From assembly GCF_040276065.1 (NCBI RefSeq), contig NZ_JBELOI010000003.1, forward strand, positions 182,521-246,520: a stretch of 64,000 nucleotides of DNA. Reading direction: 5' to 3'. This DNA comes from Castellaniella sp040276065 (GTDB lineage Bacteria; Pseudomonadota; Gammaproteobacteria; Burkholderiales; Burkholderiaceae_B). Below the pieces are notes generated by a model. The model searched no databases. It saw only the letters and a list, made by a program, of their open reading frames with translations, and was not told where the DNA came from. The position numbers and the translations under genes were made by a program. Below are positions 26,234 to 35,268 of this stretch, one piece after another. How positions within the stretch are numbered: position 1 is the first letter of the stretch; every line of letters starts with the position of its first letter.

Positions 26234-29014
26234 CTAGCTAAGCAAGCCCAGACGGCGCGCAATAGCGACAGCCTGAACGCGATTCTTGGCGCCTGTCTTG
26301 GCGTTGATGTTCCGTAGATGGAACTTGATCGTCGCTTCAGACAAGAATAAGCGATCCGCAACCATCTGATTAGAGAACCCCTGTGCGACGAGATACAGCA
26401 CTTGCATCTCCCGGCTTGAAAACTGCTCTCTGATATTGAAGGAGTCCGTGAATGGGACTCGCACCCCAATGCTCGAGGCACCAGGTCGACCACCTTGATT
26501 GCGATGCTCATCAAGGCGTCTCGGTTCTTCGAGAATTTTCTCGGCATGGATACGACACAAGATGCGGGTAATCGGCTCACCTTCGTCCAGTAGCGTCCGA
26601 CGATAGCCTTCGCGCATGGCCAGCGAAACGACTTCACCCAGAATTTCGATGGCAGCCGCCTCGTCTCCCGAAAGCACTGTCGCCTTGACCAAAAGTACCC
26701 TGATGAGCAAAGCGCGGTGCGAGCGTTGCTTGGCTTCAGCTTGCCGCAGCAGGAGCTTAAGCCTCGCTTGAGCGGCATGATACTCGCCCTGGGCCAGCAT
26801 GAGGCGGCACCGAACGTAGGAGGGCATTAAATGCTCGTTGGCGAAGGGACGCCAATCTTCGTAGCGCAACCAGTCGGCTCCCGCCTCTGCCAATTCAATT
26901 TGCTGTTCAGCATAGTTGAGGTCGCCGCTATCGATCGCGAGCCTCGCCCGCAAAAGACGCGCAGAAGCAACGATACGAGAAACCTCGCGCTTCTGCCCCA
27001 GGCGCTCAAGCGCGTCAACCCATTTGTGCGCACCGTCCCAATCCTGCCTGGCACGGTGAATTAGCGTCAGAGTGCGATGGCTTTGGATCAGGAAATCCCA
27101 CATGCCGCTTTCGGTGATGCCCTCCAGGTGACAAAGCAGGTGTTTCTCGCTGTCACCGATCTGGTTCGTTTCGTACATCGCGTCAGCTAGATAAACGGCA
27201 GCAGCGACTGGGCCCTGGGAGTTTGGACTCATCCCCTCGGGCACGATGGACGCGCCCGTGAAATGCCGCAACGCCGCATGCAAACGCCCTTGCGCAAGCT
27301 CTGCCATCCCGGTCAGAAGCTGGTGGTGGATAAGACCGACCGCGCTATTAGTGCGCTGATGGCTTTCCCGGACGATATCGAGAAGCGGGGTCGTTTCGGC
27401 GAAGCGACCCGAGGCGATGGTTGCATAGGCCATAGCGCTTGCGACGATAGCCCGGCCAAACGGGCCATCGTTCGAGATGCGCGGGAGTTCCTCGACTCCC
27501 ATGGTATAGGCATCCTCAAAGTGATCTGTGAAACCCAATAGCACAACCCGCATTGCCCGCAGATCGTCGGCGTGACACTGTTTTCCACCATCTGATGCCG
27601 CCAATCTAAGCGCCAACGACTCAAGGCGCGTTTGCGCCTCTGCATAGCGGTAGAGAAAGATCAAAGCCCAGGCGTACTTGATTTCGAGTGCGATGCGCGT
27701 CCGAAGAATCTCGGCGGGTAGCGAATCGATCCATCCAGCGATCGTCGCCATACGCCCGGCGTGAAGCGTTTCGTCAACGCCCTGTTCCATACGCTGCGCC
27801 GCATAGTCCATATCACCAGTAGTGAGAGCATGGCGCACCGAAGAAATCCACCAGCCTTGCTCAGCATGCCAAGCCGAGGCTCTACGATGTAGCGCGGAAG
27901 CGTCTAAGCTATGCGTACGCAACAATCGGCCTCGCAGAAATTCCGCAAACACACTATGGTAGCGAAAGCGCGTGCGCTCGCTGTCTAGCGGCATGAGAAA
28001 GAGGTTCGATCGCTCAATCTGTTCGAGCAGAAAAAGGCTGTCCTGCCGACCAGTCACCATATCGCAAAGCGGGGCGGAAAGTTGATTGAGAATGCAGGTT
28101 TCCAGCAAAAAAAGGCGAATATCCTCAGACTGGCGAGAAAAGACGTCATCCGCCAGATAATCTGTGATACCTGCCGAGCTGGTGCTGAGCGCATCCAGCA
28201 GCGACCCTGCACTCTGCCCAGCCGCGAGAGAAAGCGCGACAAGCTGCAGGGCCACGACCCAACCTTCAGTATCTTTCTGGAGTATATGCACCTCATGGTC
28301 AGAGAGTGCAAGCCCTCTGGTGGTGCGGAAAAACTCCCGCGTCTCGTCCTCCGAGAATCGTAAGGCACCCATCGAGAACTCAATCGCCAGACCTCTTACG
28401 CGCAGACGGGCGAAGCCAACCTCAGGTGCGCGTCGAGAACCAATGACAATCTGTTGATGCATGGGGAGTTGGTCAGCAAGCCGACGGACCGCTTCCAGAA
28501 CGCGCTCGTCTGTAATGTACTCGAAATCATCCAGGAAGAGAACAAAAGGCACCTCGAGATTTGCCAGAGAGTCGATCAGCTCAGTCACAATCCCAAGAAA
28601 ACTCCTCACTTGATCAGGACCATAGGAACCAAGTATGGATTCCTGGCCAAGCTCCGGCACGATCGGTGCCAACGCCGCGACAAGATAGCCCAGAAAGCGC
28701 GCCGGATCATTGTCGGCTTCATCGAGCGTAATCCAAGCCGTGGCGGTTTTGTTATTTTGCAGTTGCTCTCGCCACTGAGCCAAAAGCGTCGTCTTTCCGA
28801 ATCCTGCCGGAGCATGCACCACGATCAGCTTGGCTGCTGGGAAGAGCCCCGAGCCAATTCCAAGCCGATTACGCACCAAGAGTGCGGCTGGGGAAAGTGG
28901 CGGCAAAAGCTTGGAGAGTCGCAGATTCATTGGCACCGAAGTAGATATATCCAATGTGCCACCGATGGCGGGGGATACTCCAGCAGTGTAACCGGTCAGC
29001 AAGCCATGCCGCAT
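26234..29014 (-). CDS. MalT-like LuxR-family transcriptional regulator
   Basis: The 926-residue product starts at ATG 29014, about nine bases behind GAGGAG. The N-terminal STAND ATPase has Walker A HAPAGFGKTTLL (residues 68-78) and Walker B VLFLDDFEYI. The long middle is helical with TPR-like repeats as in MalT. The last 60 residues form a LuxR helix-turn-helix with LVAQGFSNQMVADRLFLSEATI. These large regulators are inducer-dependent activators. Located at the edge of the catabolic cluster and convergent with the RND gene, it is a likely activator of that cluster. Its inducer is unknown. Confidence 0.93.
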   Translation of the reverse strand: MRHGLLTGYTAGVSPAIGGTLDISTSVPMNLRLSKLLPPLSPAALLVRNRLGIGSGLFPAAKLIVVHAPAGFGKTTLLAQWREQLQNNKTATAWITLDEADNDPARFLGYLVAALAPIVPELGQESILGSYGPDQVRSFLGIVTELIDSLANLEVPFVLFLDDFEYITDERVLEAVRRLADQLPMHQQIVIGSRRAPEVGFARLRVRGLAIEFSMGALRFSEDETREFFRTTRGLALSDHEVHILQKDTEGWVVALQLVALSLAAGQSAGSLLDALSTSSAGITDYLADDVFSRQSEDIRLFLLETCILNQLSAPLCDMVTGRQDSLFLLEQIERSNLFLMPLDSERTRFRYHSVFAEFLRGRLLRTHSLDASALHRRASAWHAEQGWWISSVRHALTTGDMDYAAQRMEQGVDETLHAGRMATIAGWIDSLPAEILRTRIALEIKYAWALIFLYRYAEAQTRLESLALRLAASDGGKQCHADDLRAMRVVLLGFTDHFEDAYTMGVEELPRISNDGPFGRAIVASAMAYATIASGRFAETTPLLDIVRESHQRTNSAVGLIHHQLLTGMAELAQGRLHAALRHFTGASIVPEGMSPNSQGPVAAAVYLADAMYETNQIGDSEKHLLCHLEGITESGMWDFLIQSHRTLTLIHRARQDWDGAHKWVDALERLGQKREVSRIVASARLLRARLAIDSGDLNYAEQQIELAEAGADWLRYEDWRPFANEHLMPSYVRCRLMLAQGEYHAAQARLKLLLRQAEAKQRSHRALLIRVLLVKATVLSGDEAAAIEILGEVVSLAMREGYRRTLLDEGEPITRILCRIHAEKILEEPRRLDEHRNQGGRPGASSIGVRVPFTDSFNIREQFSSREMQVLYLVAQGFSNQMVADRLFLSEATIKFHLRNINAKTGAKNRVQAVAIARRLGLLS

Positions 29015-29218
29015 TTACCCTTACTCCTCTTATTGTGATCCAGTCCAGCTGCATGCAGACCAGGAAAACTGACGCTACTCATTGCATCTCGAACGACACC
29101 CAGGCATCATCTATATTCAGAAGGCCCCTCTGCGGTCAATGACCGCACCCCCGGCACCGCCGGCGCTTATGCGGGGATGGCGGTACACTAGTGAGCTGTA
29201 GCTCTTCGTCCGCACGTC
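29015..29218. other. Intergenic junction between lower-GC cluster and GC-rich backbone
   Basis: This 204-bp stretch separates the divergent LuxR and DUF2863 genes. Base composition and codon use change here, from mixed third positions on the left to strongly GC third positions on the right. It holds a 17-bp palindrome (listed separately). I see no tRNA fragment, integrase or long direct repeat. Confidence 0.45.
29131..29147. repeat. Perfect 17-bp palindrome at the composition junction
   Basis: TGCGGTCAATGACCGCA has 8-bp arms around a single A. It lies 117 bases upstream of the LuxR-type regulator start and 72 before the DUF2863 start. It could be an operator for the regulator gene. The match to any known factor is not evident. 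Confidence 0.45.
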
Positions 29219-30424
29219 ATGGCCTCCACCTCTCGTCACACCCACCTCTCCCGCCCCTCCCGGTCCCTGATCGCCTTGGCCGACGCGCTGGCGCGCTCGG
29301 GCAGCCGCATCGAGGACGAGTATTGGGAACGCCAGATCGGCGTCCTGCTGGACCGCGCGCTTTCGGGCAAGCCCGGACGCACCGTCGAATCCGCCCTCGA
29401 CCACCTCATGGACGCCCAGTCGCAGGCCTACGAGGTCCTGGTCGAACAGGCCGAGAACCGCTCGGAATCCCTGCGATTCACGCACCAGGGCCAGACCTGG
29501 GACGCCCTGCTGTTTTCCGCCCCCATCCTGGCCTGGACGCGCTACAAGCTGCCTGAGGGCGGGCTGATCGCGTCACAGACGCGCGAACTGGAAGCCCTGC
29601 TGGCCGACTCCATCGCGGCGCCAGGCGCGCACCTGGCGCTGCTGCCCGAGCTGGTCCGCTTCGAGCGCCTGCCGCAATCCTTCCACGAGACCCGCGCCTG
29701 GACCCAAAGCCTCGCGCTGCGCGCCCTGGGCAGTGGCCAAGGCGCGCCGGTCCAGGGCGATGCCGAGCAACCCGACAATCTGCTCGCCGACGTGCTGTTC
29801 CTCGTGGGGGCGATCGCGGTCCCCGAGGGCGAGCCGCTATTCCGGTGGCAGGATGCCCGCGCCGAGCGCCCCGGCGAGCTGCGCGAGGAATCCTCGATCC
29901 GCTGGGGCGCGAATTGCGCCCGGCTCCTGGATCCGGCGTTCACAGGCTGCCAGGTCGAGTATCTGCAGCCCGAGGCCTACTACACCAGCACCCGCCTGGC
30001 CGACCAGCGCATCCGCCCGCTCTCGATCAAGGCCGCCGTGACCTGGCTGCAGACCGCCGGACACATCCCCGCCAAGGATCTGCGCGCGGCCATCGTCGCC
30101 TGCGGGGAGCAAAGCATCGAGGAATACCGGGTCGGGTTCTGCACACGCGAGAACAACGACGTCATCTATGGCTGTGTCTGGCCGGCCCTGAGCCGCGAGG
30201 AGGCCTCGCCAGAGCCCGGCGCCGACGGGCAGGTCAACACCTGGGAAGAGATCGCCGCGCTGCTGCGCGAGGAAGGCATCCAGGACGTTCGCCGCCTGCC
30301 GGGCGTGCAGGCGCTCGAATTCTGTGACGACTGCGGCACCCCTTACTTCCCCAATATGCTGGGTGAAATGCAGCATCCCGAGCTGCCCGAGGAAATCGAC
30401 CCGGAGCCCATGCATTTCCATTAA
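29219..30424 (+). CDS. DUF2863 family protein
   Basis: The 401-residue protein is recognised as a DUF2863 member, a family common in Burkholderiales and usually encoded just before earP and efp, as here. It is rich in acidic and alanine residues, has no membrane segment, and near the C-terminus carries FCDDCGTPYFPN, a possible metal-binding CxxC. The earP gene follows after 33 bp in the same direction. Function is unknown; the fixed neighbourhood hints at translation or a shared promoter only. Confidence 0.85.
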   Translation: MASTSRHTHLSRPSRSLIALADALARSGSRIEDEYWERQIGVLLDRALSGKPGRTVESALDHLMDAQSQAYEVLVEQAENRSESLRFTHQGQTWDALLFSAPILAWTRYKLPEGGLIASQTRELEALLADSIAAPGAHLALLPELVRFERLPQSFHETRAWTQSLALRALGSGQGAPVQGDAEQPDNLLADVLFLVGAIAVPEGEPLFRWQDARAERPGELREESSIRWGANCARLLDPAFTGCQVEYLQPEAYYTSTRLADQRIRPLSIKAAVTWLQTAGHIPAKDLRAAIVACGEQSIEEYRVGFCTRENNDVIYGCVWPALSREEASPEPGADGQVNTWEEIAALLREEGIQDVRRLPGVQALEFCDDCGTPYFPNMLGEMQHPELPEEIDPEPMHFH

Positions 30425-30457
30425 GGTCCGCCAAGACCGCCAGGAGGCATCGCTCCG

Positions 30458-31552
30458 ATGACCCGACCGGCCTTCGACGTGTTCTGCCGGGTGATCGACA
30501 ACCTCGGAGACGCCGGCGTCTGCTGGCGTCTCGCCGCCCAGCTCGCCGCCGCGGGCCACGCCGTCAGGCTCTGGATCGATGACCTGGCGCCGCTGGCGCG
30601 GATCCTGCCCGAGATCGACGCCTCGTCGACAGACCAGACGATGGCGGGCGTCCGCGTCCTGCCCTGGGCGGGCGCCGAAACGGCCCTGCCGCCCGCGGAC
30701 GGCGTCGTCGTTGAGGCCTTTGCCTGCACGCCGCCCGCAGCCTACCTGAGCGCCATGGCGGGTCGCGGCTGCCTCTGGATCAATCTCGAGTACCTCAGCG
30801 CCGAGGACTGGGTGCGGGGCTGTCACGGCCTGCCCTCGCCCCAAGCCAACGGAGTTCCCAAGTATTTTTTCTTTCCCGGTTTTGCCCCAGGCACCGGCGG
30901 GCTGCTGCGCGAGCCCGGGCTGATCGCCCGGCGCGATGCCGCGCGGATGATCAGCCGGCGGCACCGTTTGCACGCCCTGACCGGCCGGGATTTCGGCGAC
31001 CTGGCCGACGAGGCCCGGGTGGTCCTGCTATTTTGCTATCCCGACGCCCCTCTGGCGGGCCTGCGGCGCGCGCTCGCGACCGATCCCCGCCCCACTCTGC
31101 TGCTGGCGCCGGGCGCGCTGCCCGACGGCCTGGCCGACGAGGACAGCCTGCACGTGCAGGCTGTCCCTTTCGTGCCTCAACAGCGCTTCGACGAGTTGCT
31201 GTGGTGCTGCGACCTGAACCTTGTGCGCGGCGAGGACTCTCTGGTGCGCGCCCTCTGGGCGGGCACCCCGCTGCTCTGGCACATCTACCCCCAAGCCGAC
31301 GACGCGCATCTCGACAAACTGGAGGCCTGGCTGGCGCTCGCGGCGCTGCCACCGGCCGCCGCCGACGCGGTGCGCGCCTGGAACGGCCACGACGACGCGG
31401 CCTGCGCACAAGCCCTGGTGGAGGCCCTAGCGGCACCGAGATTCGAGGCCTGGTCCCAGCGCAGCCGGCAATGGTCGGACGCGCTGTCGGCGCACACGGA
31501 TCTGGCCCAGAATTTGTTGGCGTTTTGCATGCGGTGTCGCCAAACGAGTTAG
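30458..31552 (+). CDS. earP: EF-P arginine rhamnosyltransferase EarP
   Basis: The 364-residue protein belongs to the EarP family (GT104). It begins FDVFCRVIDNLGDAGVCWRLA with the aspartate used for catalysis, and the C-terminal half holds VPFVPQQRFDELLWCCDLN and RGEDSLVRALWAG, the nucleotide-sugar (TDP-rhamnose) site. It attaches rhamnose to Arg32 of elongation factor P. Encoded 71 bp before efp, whose product carries the required arginine. This combination is typical of Betaproteobacteria and some Pseudomonas and Neisseria relatives. Confidence 0.95.
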   Translation: MTRPAFDVFCRVIDNLGDAGVCWRLAAQLAAAGHAVRLWIDDLAPLARILPEIDASSTDQTMAGVRVLPWAGAETALPPADGVVVEAFACTPPAAYLSAMAGRGCLWINLEYLSAEDWVRGCHGLPSPQANGVPKYFFFPGFAPGTGGLLREPGLIARRDAARMISRRHRLHALTGRDFGDLADEARVVLLFCYPDAPLAGLRRALATDPRPTLLLAPGALPDGLADEDSLHVQAVPFVPQQRFDELLWCCDLNLVRGEDSLVRALWAGTPLLWHIYPQADDAHLDKLEAWLALAALPPAAADAVRAWNGHDDAACAQALVEALAAPRFEAWSQRSRQWSDALSAHTDLAQNLLAFCMRCRQTS

Positions 31553-31623
31553 AATAGAGAGTTAATATTTGTCAGCCGTGCTCCGCACCCCACGGGGCAG
31601 ATCACCCCGGAGTCCTTTCCCCT

Positions 31624-32181
31624 ATGAAAACCGCACAAGAATTGCGCGTCGGCAACGTCGTCATGGTCGGCAGCGATCCCTTGGTCGTCCAAAAGGCCGA
31701 ATACAACAAGTCGGGCCGCAACTCCGCCGTCGTCAAACTCAAATTCAAGAACCTGCTGTCCGGCAGCGCCAGCGAGTCCGTCTACAAGGCCGACGAAAAA
31801 TTCGAACAGGTCGTGCCCGACAACAAGGAATGCACCTATTCCTATTTCGCCGACCCGATGTACGTGTTCATGGACGAGGAATACAACCAGCACGAGGTCG
31901 AGGCCGACAGCATGGGCGAGGCGCTGAACTACCTCGAGGAAGGCATGACCGTCGAGGTTGTCTTCTACGAAGGCCGCGCCATCTCGGTCGAGCTGCCCAC
32001 GATCATCGTGCGCGAGATCTCGTACACCGAGCCGGCCGTCAAGGGCGACACGTCGGGCAAGGTCCTCAAGCCCGCCAAGATCAACACCGGCTACGAGCTC
32101 GCCGTGCCGCTGTTCTGCAACATCGGCGACAAGATCGAAATCGACACGCGCACCAACGAGTACCGCAGCCGCGTGATGTAA
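31624..32181 (+). CDS. efp: Elongation factor P
   Basis: The 185-residue protein has the normal three beta-barrel domains of EF-P. The modification loop reads KSGRNSA with arginine at position 32, which fits modification by EarP rather than lysine modification by EpmAB. It promotes peptide bond formation at polyproline stretches. A possible promoter (TTGCAT at 31525, TAGAAT at 31550, 19-bp spacer) overlaps the end of earP. Confidence 0.98.
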   Translation: MKTAQELRVGNVVMVGSDPLVVQKAEYNKSGRNSAVVKLKFKNLLSGSASESVYKADEKFEQVVPDNKECTYSYFADPMYVFMDEEYNQHEVEADSMGEALNYLEEGMTVEVVFYEGRAISVELPTIIVREISYTEPAVKGDTSGKVLKPAKINTGYELAVPLFCNIGDKIEIDTRTNEYRSRVM

Positions 32182-32204
32182 GTCCGAAGGCACCAAACAA
32201 AAGA

Positions 32205-32233
32205 ACTCGAGTCCTTGAAGGACGGCCTCGAGT
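32205..32233. repeat. Inverted repeat after efp, doubtful terminator
   Basis: ACTCGAG and CTCGAGT flank GTCCTT-g-AAGGAC, an additional nested inverted repeat, between the convergent efp and DUF1178 genes. A T-run is absent. It may be a weak bidirectional terminator. Confidence 0.35.
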
Positions 32234-32292
32234 CCGGCACAGGCAGGCCCACCTGATATCCAGTCGGCCGGCATCACCCGCCTGGCGCTCGC

Positions 32293-32778
32293 CTACTGCA
32301 GGCGGTCGTCGTCGAGGATGTCGGGGATGGGCATGATCGAAACCCCATCCTCGAGCAGCTCCTGGCATTCCTCGGCCGTGGCGGTGCCGCGGATCGCGCG
32401 ATGCTCGATCTCGCCCTCGTGCATGCGCCGCGCCTCGTCGGCAAAGCGCGCGCCGACATCATCGGACTGGCTGACGATCCGGCGAATATGGCGCAGCACC
32501 TCGGCCTGCAACTGGGCCAATTGCCCGCCCGAGGGCGCCATGACCGTGGCCCGCGCCCCAGAAGGCGCCGCCGGCGGCGCGACATCCTCGCGCTGGGCTT
32601 TCAGGTGGCTGACATTCAGGTGCGGGGCCGAGACGCGACGAGTGATCTGCGAGCTCTGGCAGATGGGACAGCGCACGAGCCCCCGCGAGGCCTGGCCCTC
32701 ATAGCTTTCCAGCGAGGCGAACCAGCCTTCGAAGAGATGATCGTGCTCACACGAAAGGTCGAATACTTTGAGTGCCAT
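32293..32778 (-). CDS. DUF1178 family protein
   Basis: The 161-residue product begins MALKVFDLSCEHDHLFEGWF with a zinc-ribbon-like layout: one Cys-x-His near residue 10 and CPICQS near 40. This is the DUF1178 signature of small alphaproteobacterial and betaproteobacterial proteins. The C-terminal half has FADEARRMHEGEIEHRAIRG, also conserved. No clear Shine-Dalgarno is visible before ATG 32778. Function unknown. It starts 2 bp after the stop of the thermonuclease-family gene, so they are probably cotranscribed. Confidence 0.88.
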   Translation of the reverse strand: MALKVFDLSCEHDHLFEGWFASLESYEGQASRGLVRCPICQSSQITRRVSAPHLNVSHLKAQREDVAPPAAPSGARATVMAPSGGQLAQLQAEVLRHIRRIVSQSDDVGARFADEARRMHEGEIEHRAIRGTATAEECQELLEDGVSIMPIPDILDDDRLQ

Positions 32779-32780
32779 GA

Positions 32781-33410
32781 TCAGCAAATGGGGGTGGCCG
32801 CGCCGGATTCAAGGGCCGCCCAGCAGCGCCACCGCCATTCCCAGGGCGCGACCGCGTCCGGTCGCGCCCACAGGCCCAGGCGCTGGGCGCGGGCCTTGTC
32901 CTGCAGCCCCGGCAGGACGGCATCACGCATATATTTTCCACCGCCCTGCATATTGGCCCAGGCCATGCCCGCAGCGACCAGCCGCCGGCTGGCGGTCTCA
33001 CCCCCACCCAGCGGCAGATCGCAGACATGCCGTTCGTAGCGGTCGCGCTCGTAGCACGCGAGGGTGTAGGTGCCGCCGGCAATCTGCTCGGCCAGGGCCT
33101 TGCGCGCGGCTTGGCCAAAGGGCTGCCCGGGGCGATCCCGCCCATGCGAAGTCTCGGGCGCATCGATGCTGGCGAGGCGGATGCGCTCGCGCGCACGGCC
33201 CACGAGCAAGGTCAGCGTATCGCCATCGGACACGCTGACCACCCGGCCCGTCAGCGAATAGGTCTGCGCCGGCGTCGCACCCTCGACACCCAGCCCGAAG
33301 GCCGTCGCCCCAAGGCCCACGGCAAAGGCCACCGCCAGTAGCCATCCCGCCGCCCGCCAGCGAATCTTCCGCCCGACCGGCCCCCGGCTCCGTATCCTCA
33401 TGCCTTTCAT
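32781..33410 (-). CDS. Thermonuclease-family (SNase-like) exported or anchored protein
   Basis: Residues 1-45 contain a basic start and a hydrophobic segment (WLLAVAFAVGLGATAFGLG), a signal peptide or anchor. The SNase fold follows: VSVSDGDTLTLLV, RIRLASIDAPE and ERDRYERHVCDL, which include the aspartate and arginine catalytic positions. Length is 209 residues. The start chosen is ATG 33410; ATG 33401 is three codons on. Located between DUF1178 and an AidB-like gene on the same strand. Likely a periplasmic calcium-dependent nuclease; activity not shown. Confidence 0.88.
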   Translation of the reverse strand: MKGMRIRSRGPVGRKIRWRAAGWLLAVAFAVGLGATAFGLGVEGATPAQTYSLTGRVVSVSDGDTLTLLVGRARERIRLASIDAPETSHGRDRPGQPFGQAARKALAEQIAGGTYTLACYERDRYERHVCDLPLGGGETASRRLVAAGMAWANMQGGGKYMRDAVLPGLQDKARAQRLGLWARPDAVAPWEWRWRCWAALESGAATPIC

Positions 33411-33420
33411 CACCCCGTCG

Positions 33421-35070
33421 TTAATCCGGCCAGGCCCGCCGCAGCAAGGCATCCGAGGCCAGCATCGCCGCCTGGGCGCCGTACACGCGTCCGCCCCCGC
33501 CGCCCAGGCGACTGTCGACGAAGGCGCGCGCCAGCCAGTCCGGCGCATGGCGCAGCAGCAGGTCGGCCTGCACCAGCAGGACCAAATCCTGCGCAGTATA
33601 ACGGGCCGCCGCCTGCTGTTCGTCCTCGGGACGCCGCCAGGCCTCGAGCAGGCGCTGGGCAGCCGCCTGGACCGCTGTCTCGCCCGGATGCGCCGCCGCC
33701 ATGCCGGACACTGCCCGGCCCACAGCGTCCGGGGCATGGCGAGCCGCGCGCAACACGTCCAGGCACATTACATTGCCCGAGCCCTCCCAGATGGAATTGA
33801 CCGGCGCCTCGCGATACAGGCGGGCCATCGGGCCGTCCTCGATGTAGCCGTTGCCGCCCCAGACCTCCATGCACTCGCCCGCCGCCTCGATCGTGCGCTT
33901 GCAGATCCAGAACTTGGCGGCCGGCGTCAAGAGGCGGCGCAGGGCATGCTCGTCCTCGTCCACGGGCGCGTCGAAGGCCCGCGCAAGGCGCAGGGCCAAC
34001 GCGGTGGCCGCCTCGGATTCGAGGGCGAGGTCCGCCAGGACCTGGCGCATGAGGGGCTGGGCGATCAGCGGCCGCCCGAAGGCACTGCGATGGCGGGCAT
34101 GGTGGATAGCCTGGACCACCGCCTGGCGCAGCAGCGCGGCGCTGCCCAGAACGCAATCCAGGCGCGTATAGGAGGCCATCTCGACGAGCGTGCGGATGCC
34201 ACGCCCCACCGGCCCCACCCGGCGGCCCATGACACCATCGAATTCGACCTCGACGCTGGCGTTCGAGCGGTTGCCCAGTTTGTCCTTGAGGCGCTGGATG
34301 TGCATGCCGTTGCGGCGACCGTCCTCGCGCCAACGAGGCACATAAAAGCAGCCATGGCCCTCCTCGTCGCGCGCCAGAACCAAATGCGCATCGGACATGG
34401 GCGAGGACAAGAACCACTTGTGCCCGCTCAAACGATACCAGCCGTCCCCCTCGCCAACCGCCAGGGCGAGGCTGGTGCTGCTGCGCAAGTCCGAACCGCC
34501 CTGCCGCTCGGTCATGCCCATCCCGACCATCATGGAGGCCTTGTCCGCCAGCGGGCGATCACGGCCGTCGAAGCGGCGTGAATACAGCAGGGGCCGCAGG
34601 GCCGCGAACCACGGCTCGCAGGCCAGCAGGGGGATGGCCGCCGAGGTCATGGTGGTCGGACACAGCGACCCGGCCTCGACCTGGCCATGCATCAGGTAGC
34701 GCGCGGCGCGGGCCACATGGGCCCCGGGGCCGGGTTGCGACCAGGCGCTGCAATGCATGCCCTGGGTAAACGCCATGCCCATGAAATCCGCCCATCCGGG
34801 GTGGAAAACGACCTGGTCGACGCGCACCCCCCTGCGGTCGTAGGCCCGTAGTTCGGGGCCGTGCCGATTGACCTCGCGGGCGAGCGCCAATGTCTCGCCG
34901 TGGCCCAGCAGCGCGCCATAGGCCTCGAGCCCGGGCTCCTCGGCGCCCGCACCCTCTCGCCTCACCCCTTCGCGCAAAGCAGCGTCGCTCAGGTACAGGT
35001 TGTAGTCGGCCAGGTCGGGAACCTGGTTGTCGACCTGCTGCGTGCGCGGCCCCTCGCCATCCAGTGACAT
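33421..35070 (-). CDS. AidB-like acyl-CoA dehydrogenase
   Basis: The 549-residue product matches the length of AidB (about 541). ATG 35070 follows GGAGG at five bases. The sequence has the AidB features PTTMTSAAIPLL, MGMTERQGGSDLRSST at the flavin site, EFDGVMGRRVG and ECMEVWGGNGYIEDG. AidB is a DNA-associated flavoprotein of the adaptive alkylation response that protects upstream regions of genes. It is divergent from the DUF423-add-glycosylase row, which ends with an alkylpurine glycosylase, though no direct link is shown. General fatty acid use is the alternative. Confidence 0.9.
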   Translation of the reverse strand: MSLDGEGPRTQQVDNQVPDLADYNLYLSDAALREGVRREGAGAEEPGLEAYGALLGHGETLALAREVNRHGPELRAYDRRGVRVDQVVFHPGWADFMGMAFTQGMHCSAWSQPGPGAHVARAARYLMHGQVEAGSLCPTTMTSAAIPLLACEPWFAALRPLLYSRRFDGRDRPLADKASMMVGMGMTERQGGSDLRSSTSLALAVGEGDGWYRLSGHKWFLSSPMSDAHLVLARDEEGHGCFYVPRWREDGRRNGMHIQRLKDKLGNRSNASVEVEFDGVMGRRVGPVGRGIRTLVEMASYTRLDCVLGSAALLRQAVVQAIHHARHRSAFGRPLIAQPLMRQVLADLALESEAATALALRLARAFDAPVDEDEHALRRLLTPAAKFWICKRTIEAAGECMEVWGGNGYIEDGPMARLYREAPVNSIWEGSGNVMCLDVLRAARHAPDAVGRAVSGMAAAHPGETAVQAAAQRLLEAWRRPEDEQQAAARYTAQDLVLLVQADLLLRHAPDWLARAFVDSRLGGGGGRVYGAQAAMLASDALLRRAWPD

Positions 35071-35268
35071 GGTCACCTCCATCAGGGTCCGTCCGATACC
35101 CTCGGACACTCCCAGTCTACCTGCGAACGCCCGTCGGGACCATCGCCGCAAGGCCACTGGGGGATACAATCAGGCGGCACGCGGGCCGGCCCCGCGCGCC
35201 CGGTCCGCCTGGAGACCGGAAGCGCCCCCGCCCGAACCATCCATCCACCCTTTCACGGAGATTCCCCC

